Shown: in pieces, positions 1 to 8,552 of the stretch
How positions within the stretch are numbered: the stretch's first letter is position 1
Layout of the letters: every line of letters starts with the position of its first letter
Source: Pirellulaceae bacterium
GTDB taxonomy: Bacteria > Planctomycetota > Planctomycetia > Pirellulales > Pirellulaceae
Direction of reading: 5' to 3'
Length of the DNA: 32,951 nucleotides
Assembly: GCA_022448645.1 (NCBI GenBank)
Contig: JAKVBZ010000056.1
Location: forward strand, 1 to 32,951
Position numbers and translations under genes: made by a program
Notes under the pieces: generated by a model
What the model was told of the DNA's origin: nothing
Databases searched by the model: none
What the model saw: the letters and a program-made list of their open reading frames with translations, nothing else

Positions 1-1
1 T

Positions 2-2974
2 GAGGATGACGAAATCAACCGTCTCATCGACGAAACGAAAGCCGAACTGGAGAAACTGAAACACGAAGCTCGGATGTTCGAAGTTGCCATGGACGTCCGA
101 GATTCGTGCCGTCAGCGAGCTGAGATTGACCAACGCCTCGCTCACCTTGCGAGTTTGCCGCAGATTACCTTTGCCACCATCGACGAGCTGAATGAGATTA
201 AGGAGCGGGAACAAAAATACGTTGAACGCGAACAAGAACTCAAAAAGAAGCTAGAGGATCTACGGGAGCAAACGTCGGATGACGAAGATACCGACGCGTG
301 GCTTGATCAACGAACCCGGATACAGTCTTTGCTCGAGCAAGAGTCTTGGTTGCACCGCATTCAACCGCAGGTTTTTCGCTTGGAGAAGGAAGTTGATGAG
401 CTTGAAGCCAAATTGGAGGTTCCACACGAGGCTCTGGGCTTCGTAGGTGGTGATGCGGACGAACCTCGAGAAAATTTCACAGTCAGGATTTCGTCTTTGG
501 TGGAACCTGCTCGTGAGCTTCGTGATGCGAAGAAAAAGCTGAAAACTACCAAGCGGCGTGCGAACGACCATCGGGAACAGAAAGAGGAAGCAGCTGCTTC
601 TTTAGAAGAAGCACTGCAGGCGCGTGGTGAATCTGACATCCATACAGCTGTTGAGAATGTGACGTACCGTCTGGATCTGCTGCGCCGAAGAGTAAACGTT
701 GAGGAGCGGAAGCAACACCTCGACCGCCAACGTGGGGAGTTGAATGAGGAAGGAAATGATTGGCTGGAAAAACAAGTTTTGACGGATCAGCAGATCTGGA
801 TGATCGGTGTCGTCTTTGTTGCTGGTGCCGTCATGTTGTTGTCCGCGATGTTCGGGGGGATATCGGTGTTGGGCCTGGGGTTTGAAATGCGATGTCTGTT
901 GGCCGCTTTGGGATTAGGTTGCACCGTGGCGACGGCGATTTCGAAATCAAGTTTCGAGCGAACTGCTGAAGAGCATTACGACGATTGCCAGAAACAATTG
1001 GGCGTCGTAAACAATCAGATGAGTCAAATCACCGAGGAACGTGAACAGTTGGAAGAGGTATTGCCTCGAGGCAACGGGCCCTACGTCGTGCAATTGAAGT
1101 CTGCGGAATCTGATTTGGATTCGCTGCAGAAACTGGTGCCTCTTGACACAAAACGTCGTCTTTCCGAAGAGAGACGCGATCCCGTGGCGGCCGCTGCTCA
1201 ACGGTTTAAGCGGGCACGGATTCGCTGGCAAGAGTCGCTGGCAGCTGTTTCACTGCCCGAGAGTTTTAACCCGGTTGAGTTGGACAGGGTTCAACAAGAA
1301 GCGCAAGCTATCGACGATCTGAGGCGGCAGTTGCAAATGAAACGGCGTGAACTGGATGGCAAAAGGACGGAAATCGAAGCCTTCCAAGACCGTGTAGATC
1401 GTGTGATGATTGAGATGGATTTGGAATCTGACGACGAAGAGCCTTTGGAGCTTTTGCAGAAGTTACGCGTCAAGCTGCGTGAATGTGAGCAGCAAGCTCG
1501 TCAACGCAAGCTGGTGCGTCGCGACGGTCAGCGGTTGCGACGCAGTTATCAGAAATGTGGGCAATCGATAACGAGGTACCGAAAACGTCGGAGAGCGTTG
1601 CTCGGGGGAGCCAATGTCACCAATGAAGAACAACTTCATGCTCTGGTTCAAGAAGCCAGCCAGATTCAACAACTACGCCGAGAACGGGAGCAACTCAGTC
1701 ATGAAATCTCGACGACCATCGGTACGCAATTCGATGAAACGCAGATTCTCGCATTGTCAAACGGCATGGGAGACGATGATGTTGAACACAAATTGGAGGC
1801 GACTTGGGAACGCCAGCAAGAATGTGAGGCTCGACTGAATGGGTTGTATGAAAAGTCGAGTGATCGTCTTGCGCAAACGGAACAAGCACGTGACGACCGC
1901 CGGCTCGCAATCAGCCAGTTAGAGTTGGGCTGTGTGGAAGAACAGTTGCGTGTCGCCGTCCGTCGCTGGCAGACGGTGGGTATCACGTCACGTATTCTCG
2001 AGTCCGTCTGTGAAAACTACGAGTCGGAACGACAGCCCGAAACACTACGCGATGCGTCCGAGTTGTTCACAAAAATGACCGATGGGAGATACCGTAGGAT
2101 TTGGACGCCACTCGAACGTGATATTTTACGAGTGGAAGATGATGAGGGCCGAAGTCTGGGCATTGAGTCCTTGAGCACCGGCACGCGTGAACAGCTATTC
2201 TTAAGTCTTCGTTTGGCAGTCGCACAAATGTTTGCACACGGTGGTCGACGCGTTCCGTTATTGCTGGACGATGTGTTGGTCAACTTTGACGCTGAGCGGG
2301 CCAGGTTGGCGGGGCGTGTCCTAAGAGAGTTTTGCAAAGCGGGACATCAAATCGTTATGTTTACGTGCCATGAACATATAATGAAAATTTTTCGGTCACT
2401 ACGGGCTGATGTCATTACCCTGCCTACTCACAACGAGCTGGCGGATGCTCCCACGGAAAAAAAACCTCGCAAGAAAAAGCGACGGCGTAAAAAGGTCGAA
2501 ACGGAAACGAACGCTGAGGTGGAAACGAACGCTGAGGTGGAAACGAACGCTGAGGTGGAAACGAACGCTGAGGTGGAAAGAACGCCCGAAGTCGAGCAAC
2601 CTGAGGACGTGAAGCAGCCCGTCGGCGAGGTAGAACAGGTGGCAATGGAGCCTCCCGCGGTGGAATCAGAATCTCCGGCGATGGAGTCCCCAGGCATTCC
2701 GCAGGTTTCACCCGCGTCAGGCGAAGTTTGGGACGATTCCGCGACATGGTATACGGAAACTCCTTTTGAGTTCATTGGGGGAGATGGGATTTGGGAATCT
2801 GCCGGGCACGTCGGGGAAGACGGTGAGCCTCACAGTTTCGCTGCAACAAACGTCGCGGATCTGCTGGTGATTCACGAAGCCCAGGGAATTCCAGCCTGGC
2901 ACTCTACGGAACAGCGGCAGGTAAGCGATACGGGAGGGCAGGAATCGGAGGATGAACGCCATCAGGTGTCGTGA
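2..2974 (+). CDS. YhaN/Rad50-like coiled-coil AAA ATPase with membrane hairpin (5' partial)
   Basis: The reading frame is open from base 2, so the N-terminus, including the expected Walker A, lies outside the window; an internal ATG at 74 is probably not the true start. The visible part is mostly charged heptad-like coiled coil. It is interrupted at about nt 794-945 by two hydrophobic segments separated by a short loop, which predicts a membrane hairpin. Near the C-terminus come an ABC/SMC-type signature (LSTGTREQ, about nt 2173-2196) and a Walker B (LLLDDVLVNFD, about nt 2260-2295), then a conserved 'FTCHEH' switch-like stretch. This is the head half of an SMC/Rad50/SbcC-type ATPase, and the membrane hairpin points to the YhaN-like group. 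The family is linked to DNA repair or chromosome handling, often beside a metallophosphoesterase; that neighbour would lie upstream and is not visible. After the ATPase head there is a basic run (KKPRKKKRRRKK), four ETNAEV repeats and an acidic tail of about 130 residues, unlikely to be part of the catalytic core. Confidence 0.8.
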   Translation, partial: EDDEINRLIDETKAELEKLKHEARMFEVAMDVRDSCRQRAEIDQRLAHLASLPQITFATIDELNEIKEREQKYVEREQELKKKLEDLREQTSDDEDTDAWLDQRTRIQSLLEQESWLHRIQPQVFRLEKEVDELEAKLEVPHEALGFVGGDADEPRENFTVRISSLVEPARELRDAKKKLKTTKRRANDHREQKEEAAASLEEALQARGESDIHTAVENVTYRLDLLRRRVNVEERKQHLDRQRGELNEEGNDWLEKQVLTDQQIWMIGVVFVAGAVMLLSAMFGGISVLGLGFEMRCLLAALGLGCTVATAISKSSFERTAEEHYDDCQKQLGVVNNQMSQITEEREQLEEVLPRGNGPYVVQLKSAESDLDSLQKLVPLDTKRRLSEERRDPVAAAAQRFKRARIRWQESLAAVSLPESFNPVELDRVQQEAQAIDDLRRQLQMKRRELDGKRTEIEAFQDRVDRVMIEMDLESDDEEPLELLQKLRVKLRECEQQARQRKLVRRDGQRLRRSYQKCGQSITRYRKRRRALLGGANVTNEEQLHALVQEASQIQQLRREREQLSHEISTTIGTQFDETQILALSNGMGDDDVEHKLEATWERQQECEARLNGLYEKSSDRLAQTEQARDDRRLAISQLELGCVEEQLRVAVRRWQTVGITSRILESVCENYESERQPETLRDASELFTKMTDGRYRRIWTPLERDILRVEDDEGRSLGIESLSTGTREQLFLSLRLAVAQMFAHGGRRVPLLLDDVLVNFDAERARLAGRVLREFCKAGHQIVMFTCHEHIMKIFRSLRADVITLPTHNELADAPTEKKPRKKKRRRKKVETETNAEVETNAEVETNAEVETNAEVERTPEVEQPEDVKQPVGEVEQVAMEPPAVESESPAMESPGIPQVSPASGEVWDDSATWYTETPFEFIGGDGIWESAGHVGEDGEPHSFAATNVADLLVIHEAQGIPAWHSTEQRQVSDTGGQESEDERHQVS
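2503..2574 (+). repeat. Four perfect 18-bp tandem repeats (ETNAEV x4)
   Basis: The 18-base unit GGAAACGAACGCTGAGGT is repeated four times without a mismatch and then decays into a fifth imperfect copy (ETNAEV becomes ERTPEV). It lies in frame inside the acidic C-terminal tail of the YhaN-like ATPase, so copy-number change would lengthen or shorten the tail by six residues without a frameshift. Confidence 0.95.
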
Positions 2975-3388
2975 CGACCAACGCGTGAAGCTGAACAAAG
3001 TCGAGTCAAGCGTCGCTTCACCTATGTTCACATTCCATATCGGAGGTGAAATGTCGGTCTGGATGAACTTGAATCGTTCTGGGTCGTGATCGGCGGGTAC
3101 GGATTGACCCACAGCGGGCTGGAGGTTCGTTCTTTTCTAGATACCACGTTGGTACAAGTGCTGTAAGTAAATTCGAATCTTTTGTGGCCTTCTGACCATG
3201 ACGACCGATCTTGATCGTGTCAGAACACAATCCATACTTGCTTTCCTGTTCGTACCACGATGACCTTGCGGAAGGCGGATGCAGAAGACGAAGCAATTAA
3301 CGGTCGGCTGATGTCTTGGCGCGGGGAGATGTCATTATTGACGCATGTACATTTCATGCGAATCCGGTTTGTTTTGAATCAGACGCGA
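2975..3388. other. Intergenic region between convergent genes
   Basis: This is the space between the 3' ends of the YhaN-like gene (plus) and the PAP2 gene (minus). No reading frame here looks like a gene. Two weak inverted repeats are visible: TTCACCT/AGGTGAA with a 20-base loop (3017-3050) and TGGGTC/GACCCA (3080-3111). Neither is followed by a clear T-run, so I do not call them terminators. Confidence 0.5.
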
Positions 3389-4168
3389 TCACGTCGGTCT
3401 GGGGCGTTTGAATTCTGCCTGCTCAATCCATCGAAAGAGCCGTCCCAGGTGGCCTGGTCCAACGCACAATAGGGAAAAAGCCATGCCAATAGCGCAGCCG
3501 ACAAAAACGTCGCTCAAGAAGTGAGCTTCTACGATAAGTCGTTGGCAGCCTGCCAGGAGGGTGATTAGGAAGAAGAACCAACGGGCATGTGGGTAGAGCC
3601 ATGACATCCCAATCGCTAAACCGACCGCTGTCGCCGTGTGGGCAGATGGAAAAGATCTTAACACATTGTTCGTGGTGTCATCCGTCAACAACGGTAACCA
3701 GCTTCCAAATGACTCAGAAACGTTATTGGCGAAATATTCTGGTACAAAAAACCTTGGACGGGTACGAATAATAAGGGACTTGCAAATGACCGCCAAGAAC
3801 CCGGACAAAAACGAACCAGCCATTAAGCGGGGGATTGCGCGGCGGTGGGCTGGGTCCAGAACGAAAATTCCTAGCATGATGATCATGACGCCGATGCCAT
3901 GTGAGATGATCTCGGATAGGTCGCATGCTTTTCCTAGCACACGAAACCAATAAGGCGTGTTATTTTCTATCGTGACATTGACGTAACAAGCGACGGGAAC
4001 ATCGATCGGCATCACGGCGAAAGCCAACAGCAGAAACAAAAGAACGAACACATGGTTACGTGTGAAACCGGTGGAGAACAATCCACGTGTTTGCGATGCA
4101 ACGTCCACGTCAGGAGTTTGACGTGACGGAGGGTCTGTAGGTGTGACGACGGACGGCGTAACATCCAT
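3389..4168 (-). CDS. PAP2-superfamily membrane phosphatase
   Basis: The product is a 259-residue membrane protein. All three motifs of the PAP2/phosphatidic-acid-phosphatase family are visible: KSLIIRTRP (KX6RP), FPSAHT (PSGH motif with Ala for Gly), and RLIVEAHFLSD (RX5HX3D). The second histidine is the expected nucleophile. Several hydrophobic segments, for example at HVFVLLFLLLAFAV, surround the motifs. The family removes phosphate from lipid phosphates such as phosphatidic acid or undecaprenyl pyrophosphate at the outer membrane face; the substrate here is unknown. I chose the ATG at 4168. The frame continues upstream to a GTG at 4327, but those 53 residues are polar, low in homology-like character and lack a ribosome-binding site. 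The ATG also lacks a clear Shine-Dalgarno, so the start is uncertain. The gene lies downstream of the DUF2784 gene on the same strand and may be co-transcribed with it. Confidence 0.85.
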   Translation of the reverse strand: MDVTPSVVTPTDPPSRQTPDVDVASQTRGLFSTGFTRNHVFVLLFLLLAFAVMPIDVPVACYVNVTIENNTPYWFRVLGKACDLSEIISHGIGVMIIMLGIFVLDPAHRRAIPRLMAGSFLSGFLAVICKSLIIRTRPRFFVPEYFANNVSESFGSWLPLLTDDTTNNVLRSFPSAHTATAVGLAIGMSWLYPHARWFFFLITLLAGCQRLIVEAHFLSDVFVGCAIGMAFSLLCVGPGHLGRLFRWIEQAEFKRPRPT

Positions 4169-4345
4169 GGTGGTTTGATGGTGGTTCGTCAAAATCGCAT
4201 CCTCATGGTTACGTAAGATAACAATCTCTTTGAAGAGTACCAATAGCGACGTTGGGCAGGCTGAAGAGGTTGTGGGGTCTGAAGCTGCCCGATTCTGGTG
4301 TGAACTGTGCCGCAGCAACGACGTCACAGATTTGGGGCAAGGATC

Positions 4346-4759
4346 TTACGAATCTGGAATATGGCGAGCAAACGGAAGATGCGGTGGTGCCAGCAGGAAT
4401 GTTGCTAGAACAAGCAATCCAAATAAGCAATACGCGGTGGTAAAGACCCCTGGTTCCGCTTCGTAAAAGAGCAGTTCATGCACCCAATAGCCAACGAAAC
4501 TACCTTCGTGGGTGGATTCACCCGCTCGCTGGCGAAGGGAAGCTTCCAAGGTGGTCAGAGGACAGGTGATGCCAAACACAGCCTCGTAGATGACGACCAA
4601 AATCATCGTTAGATGGATGATGCGAAACCAAAAATGTCGCGTCCAGCGCCACTGCAAAAAAATGCCGATCAGCACCAATAGCAGTCCCAGGATGACGAAC
4701 AGGACGTAGGCGGCGTGCAGGACGACCACGACGTCGGCCAGATAACGATATGCGGGCAT
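4346..4759 (-). CDS. DUF2784 family membrane protein
   Basis: This is a 137-residue protein with about four hydrophobic helices. The opening pattern (YRYLADVVVVLHAAYVLFVILG) and the central TRHFWFRIIHL, followed by 'FGITCPLTTLE', match the DUF2784 family, whose members are short integral membrane proteins of unknown function. Length agrees with the family. The ATG at 4759 is preceded on the minus strand by AAGG at a spacing of seven bases. It is followed by the PAP2 phosphatase gene on the same strand, with roughly 180 bases between them. No function can be assigned beyond membrane location. Confidence 0.8.
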   Translation of the reverse strand: MPAYRYLADVVVVLHAAYVLFVILGLLLVLIGIFLQWRWTRHFWFRIIHLTMILVVIYEAVFGITCPLTTLEASLRQRAGESTHEGSFVGYWVHELLFYEAEPGVFTTAYCLFGLLVLATFLLAPPHLPFARHIPDS

Positions 4760-4974
4760 GTGGGAACCTTTTCGACCTGAGACACCTGTGGCTGAACGAT
4801 GAATCTCCGACGCTCGTATGTTGATTGTGATCGGAGGTTGGATGAGGATGCAACGGTGGCAATTGACGAAATTCTTGGTGGAAGGAATAATTTGTGAAAA
4901 TGGTCGATAGGGTTGGCCGAGGTCCAGGGCCGTGTGTTGGCCTTGTTGATTGGCTCTTACGCTGAAAGATAGTC

Positions 4975-5259
4975 GTGCTCATCCCACGTTTCACGATTCG
5001 ACGATTGATTGCGTTGACAGCAGCATGTGGGTTGTTCTTTTTTGTTGTCTCGTGTGCCGTTCAGGGATCCATTTGGGCCATCGCGGTTTCTGCTTCCATA
5101 TCGTTGCTAGTTTTCTGTTTTTTCTTGTTTGGTTTGCTGTTCGCCGTGGCCGTTTGTGCCACTTTCTTTGTCCAGTTGTTTCGTGCACCACGACAGACGG
5201 AATCTCCGTTTGCCAAGGATAGTCCGCCTCCGCAGATCATACCTGGAGAGGGACGATGA
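4975..5259 (+). CDS. Small membrane protein heading the ABC operon
   Basis: This 94-residue protein starts at GTG 4975. Its N-terminus (RFTIRRLIALTAACGLFFF) resembles the short 'RF(S/T)IR.L..LT' membrane leader often seen in small planctomycete membrane proteins. A second hydrophobic block of about 30 residues follows, then a short polar, proline-containing tail. Two membrane helices are predicted. Its stop codon overlaps the start of the next gene (ATGATGA), so translation of the two is probably coupled. The function is unknown; its position suggests an accessory part of the downstream transporter. Confidence 0.65.
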   Translation: MLIPRFTIRRLIALTAACGLFFFVVSCAVQGSIWAIAVSASISLLVFCFFLFGLLFAVAVCATFFVQLFRAPRQTESPFAKDSPPPQIIPGEGR

Positions 5260-7577
5260 TGAGTTGGCTGAAATCCATTTGGCGACAAGTCGTCCGATGT
5301 TCCATCGTCGGTGGGTTGCTTTTGTGGCACACCGCCGATCTATGGGCGGCTAATGGAAACGTTACCACTTTGCCGACCAATCCACAGAAATCGAAATCCG
5401 GTTTGGAATTTACTGTCGATTCTCGAGGAATCTCAGCCAACGGTTATCGGCCTATCGTGATTCATTTCAAAAATCGTCCTGCCGTACCGGCGATTGCCGA
5501 TCGACGTTTGGAGGTGTTGTTGCGACCGAACGTCCGTTCGTCTCGTTTTGGTGAGGCGGATGTGACTGTGTCGCATACCGTCGAAATTTCCGAAGGGAAT
5601 TTGGGAGTTAGGAAGACCATGCTGGTTCCGCAATCACAGTTTTGGTCATCGTTAGGAGTGGAAGTTTACGAACGCGGGAGACAGTGGAAAGAACTATCTC
5701 AAGCGATAACAGTCGCCGGAAATAATACGTATTCCGAAGCAATTCCCACGATTTTGATTGTCGATGCGGATGCGCCTGTGCGCGACCAGCGTCGGTCCGT
5801 ACAAAACCAAGCTGGGATGGCTCAATCGAAAAACCTACCTGATGTTGGCGTTTTGTATCAGTGTTTACCCGATCCTTCCGGGGCAGGTACGCCTTGGAGT
5901 GGCGGACCATCCAGTCCCAACTCGCGGTTGTCACAGGGGAGTGGCGACGTAAGTACGTTGCAGAATGTGAAAGGGTTGGACGCATTTGAACTCTTGCATC
6001 CATCAGAACTGCCTTCCAACTGGCTTGAATACTCGACGGTCGACATGGTTTTCATTTTGTTTGACGATCTCCAGCAATTGATCGACAAAGATACTGCGCG
6101 GTGGACGGCGTTGCGATCATGGTTGGCAGCGGGGCCTACGTTGTGTGTGTACGGATTGGGGGCGAATTACGAATTTTTGGAGGAGCTGGAAAGTCTTGTT
6201 GGTTTGACACGGACCAAGGAGGCGGAGCGGAGATTTTCGGGAAAAGGTAAATGGACGGTTGCGACCACGCAACAGTACTTAGGTGATATACGGTCTTTCA
6301 AAAAACTGAAAAACTGGCGAAACGGAGGGTCCGCGCCGGCTGTTATGGATCAACAAAGGAAACCGCTGCCTGAGATTCCTATTTTTGCAATGCGAGATTA
6401 CAGCCTGGGAAGAATTGTTGTTTTCGGTGCCGACGAAATTTTTCCGGGAGATAGCCAGCAGTGGAATTGTTTGTTCAATGCTGTCCCTACTCGGAGTTGG
6501 ATGTGGTATCAACGGCACGGCATTTCGCTGCGTAGGCTTAATAGGGATTACTGGAAATTCCTCATCATGGGAGTCGGCTTGGCGCCGGTGAAGACCTTTG
6601 TGTTTCTCATTTCAGTATTCGCGTTGTTGATCGGGCCGGTCAATTACACGTTTTTACGGCGTTGGAGGAAGATCTATTTGCTAATGGTTACCGTACCAGT
6701 GGGAGCTGCCATGGTGACCATATGCCTGTTTGCCTGGGCGTTGTTAGCCGATGGACTAGGAAGTCGAGTCCGCATTCGCAGTTTTACGGAGATCGACCAA
6801 CGTACTGGTAGAACGGTGTGTTGGTCGCGGCACTCCTACTACGCTGGTATGGTGCCATCAGACGGTTTGACGTTTCCCGCAGATGTTGTGGTTTTCCCTA
6901 TCGAACACATCCCTTTGCCTGGGACGCGTCGTAGGTTGCACCGTGAGTTGAGATGGACCGCGGACGGTGAACAGAATTATTGCAATGGGTACATGCAATC
7001 AAGGGTGACTTGTCAATGGCTCGTGGGACGTTCTCGTGAGACCAGCTTGGGAGTGCGACTGTTGCCGAGTAAGGATGGCGGCCCACCCGGAATAGTCAAT
7101 CAATTGGGCGTGTCTATCCATTTGTTGTTGTGGCGAGATGCCGACGGCAATTATTTCAGTGGTGAATCGATAGCGCAGGCGGAAACATCGTCGCTGGAAG
7201 CCATCGATTTTGCGGAGGCCACTTCGAGGTGGTTGAGCGGATCAGCCGGTCATGCTCCCGCATTTCCACCCGGTTATGACGAAACTATTTCTGACCTCGC
7301 ATTCGGTCGTGCTTCGGCTTATTACGCTGGATGGACGATTGATGACCAGGCCCCGGAACCGACCATGGAAACAGGAGTGCTTGAGGTTGCGTTCGATCAC
7401 CTGGTGCGCGGTGGCGGTATTGAGTTACCGTCAAGCAGTTATCTTGCAATGGTCGATCGCCACGCTGAAATTCCGTTGGGTATCGAATCGGTTCAGGAAG
7501 AAGCCAGTTTTCATGTGGTTCGAGGTGTTTGGGAGCCACACCAAGCAGAGAGGGATGCTCGTTCTGCCGTCCCATAA
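5256..7577 (+). CDS. Large exported/membrane protein of ABC transporter operon
   Basis: The product has 773 residues. It opens with a likely signal peptide or anchor (hydrophobic residues about 15-32, ending ...LWAANG), followed by about 400 residues without membrane segments that probably lie outside the cytoplasm. Two membrane helices then occur around residues 447-500, including the phrase GPVNYTFLRRWRK, and a further external domain follows. This GPVNY-type segment is familiar from proteins of unknown function encoded beside ABC transporters, which I take as the main clue. The start is either ATG 5256 or ATG 5259; the purine-rich GGAGAGGGA just upstream fits the second slightly better. 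The gene overlaps the small membrane protein gene upstream, and the ATPase gene follows after 15 bases. It may be an extracytoplasmic partner of the transporter, roughly comparable in place to GldG-type proteins; this is inference. Confidence 0.7.
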   Translation: MMSWLKSIWRQVVRCSIVGGLLLWHTADLWAANGNVTTLPTNPQKSKSGLEFTVDSRGISANGYRPIVIHFKNRPAVPAIADRRLEVLLRPNVRSSRFGEADVTVSHTVEISEGNLGVRKTMLVPQSQFWSSLGVEVYERGRQWKELSQAITVAGNNTYSEAIPTILIVDADAPVRDQRRSVQNQAGMAQSKNLPDVGVLYQCLPDPSGAGTPWSGGPSSPNSRLSQGSGDVSTLQNVKGLDAFELLHPSELPSNWLEYSTVDMVFILFDDLQQLIDKDTARWTALRSWLAAGPTLCVYGLGANYEFLEELESLVGLTRTKEAERRFSGKGKWTVATTQQYLGDIRSFKKLKNWRNGGSAPAVMDQQRKPLPEIPIFAMRDYSLGRIVVFGADEIFPGDSQQWNCLFNAVPTRSWMWYQRHGISLRRLNRDYWKFLIMGVGLAPVKTFVFLISVFALLIGPVNYTFLRRWRKIYLLMVTVPVGAAMVTICLFAWALLADGLGSRVRIRSFTEIDQRTGRTVCWSRHSYYAGMVPSDGLTFPADVVVFPIEHIPLPGTRRRLHRELRWTADGEQNYCNGYMQSRVTCQWLVGRSRETSLGVRLLPSKDGGPPGIVNQLGVSIHLLLWRDADGNYFSGESIAQAETSSLEAIDFAEATSRWLSGSAGHAPAFPPGYDETISDLAFGRASAYYAGWTIDDQAPEPTMETGVLEVAFDHLVRGGGIELPSSSYLAMVDRHAEIPLGIESVQEEASFHVVRGVWEPHQAERDARSAVP

Positions 7578-7592
7578 TGGTCCCGGTACTTT

Positions 7593-8552
7593 ATGTCCAT
7601 GATCACCATCCGCCGTCTTCATCGCTTTTTTGGCACGACTCGTGCTGTCGATGATATTTCATTTGAGGTGCAGCGTGGTCAGATATTCGGCTACATCGGT
7701 CCAAACGGTGCTGGGAAAACTACCAGCATGCGGATCCTGGCCACTCTTGATTTACCGACGGCCGGTGATGCACTGGTTGATGGCCTTTCGGTTGTGAACG
7801 ATCCCGACCGAGTCAGGCGTCGACTAGGATTCATGCCCGATTATTTTGGTACGTACAACAACGTTGATTGTCAGGAGTACCTGGATTTTTTTGCGCGGGC
7901 CTACGGTTTGATGGGGGCAGCTCGTAATCGAGCCGTACGGCATGTGATGTCCTTTACCGGCCTGGATGTCTTAGCGGCAAAACCTATTCAAGGTTTGTCC
8001 AAGGGGATGAAACAACGTTTATGTTTGGGAAGGGCACTCATTCACGATCCGGCGGTCCTCATCCTGGACGAACCGGCGGCTGGATTGGATCCTCGGGCTC
8101 GTATTGAATTAAGGCAAATGATTGGCCAGTTAGGGGCGGATGGGAAAACCGTTCTGATTAGCTCGCATATTTTGACGGAACTGGCCGAAATGTGCGACAC
8201 GGTGGCGATTTTGGAGCGAGGGAAACTGTTGGCGGTTGGATCTGTGGATGAGATTCAACGAGGATCGAGGACTCAGGGCAAGGGCCAGGACGCGTCTCTC
8301 CAAACCGTCGTTAGCATGCGGGTCCTGTCCAATGCCGAGGGGCTTGTGCAATGGCTGGAATCGCGTGATGCGAATTGTCAGTTGCGTGTGGATGGAGACG
8401 TGATTGCGGTGATCCGTGAAGATGATACAGAAGCAGACGCCGATTTGCTGCGTGACATCATTCAAGCTGGTTTTCGGATAGTGCAATTTGGTAGCCGTCA
8501 GCAGTCACTAGAAGACGTGTTCCTGGAGGTAACGAAAGGACAGGTACAGTGA
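7593..8552 (+). CDS. ABC transporter ATP-binding protein
   Basis: This 319-residue protein is a complete ABC ATPase. Walker A GPNGAGKTT lies at residues 36-44, the signature LSKGMKQR at about 135-142, Walker B LILDEP at about 155-160 and the H-loop SSH about 30 residues later. The sequence is of the CcmA/NatA type that partners ABC-2 permeases, with a C-terminal extension of about 90 residues after the ATPase core. ATP hydrolysis would drive the permease encoded next. The start could be ATG 7593 or ATG 7599. Its stop overlaps the GTG start of the permease gene by four bases (GTGA), which indicates tight coupling. The transported substrate cannot be read from the sequence. Confidence 0.93.
   Translation: MSMITIRRLHRFFGTTRAVDDISFEVQRGQIFGYIGPNGAGKTTSMRILATLDLPTAGDALVDGLSVVNDPDRVRRRLGFMPDYFGTYNNVDCQEYLDFFARAYGLMGAARNRAVRHVMSFTGLDVLAAKPIQGLSKGMKQRLCLGRALIHDPAVLILDEPAAGLDPRARIELRQMIGQLGADGKTVLISSHILTELAEMCDTVAILERGKLLAVGSVDEIQRGSRTQGKGQDASLQTVVSMRVLSNAEGLVQWLESRDANCQLRVDGDVIAVIREDDTEADADLLRDIIQAGFRIVQFGSRQQSLEDVFLEVTKGQVQ

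Noticed and set aside
2424..2747. Repetitive minus-strand frame (FPPQRS repeats)
   Set aside because: It is the antisense image of the 18-bp repeats inside the ATPase gene.
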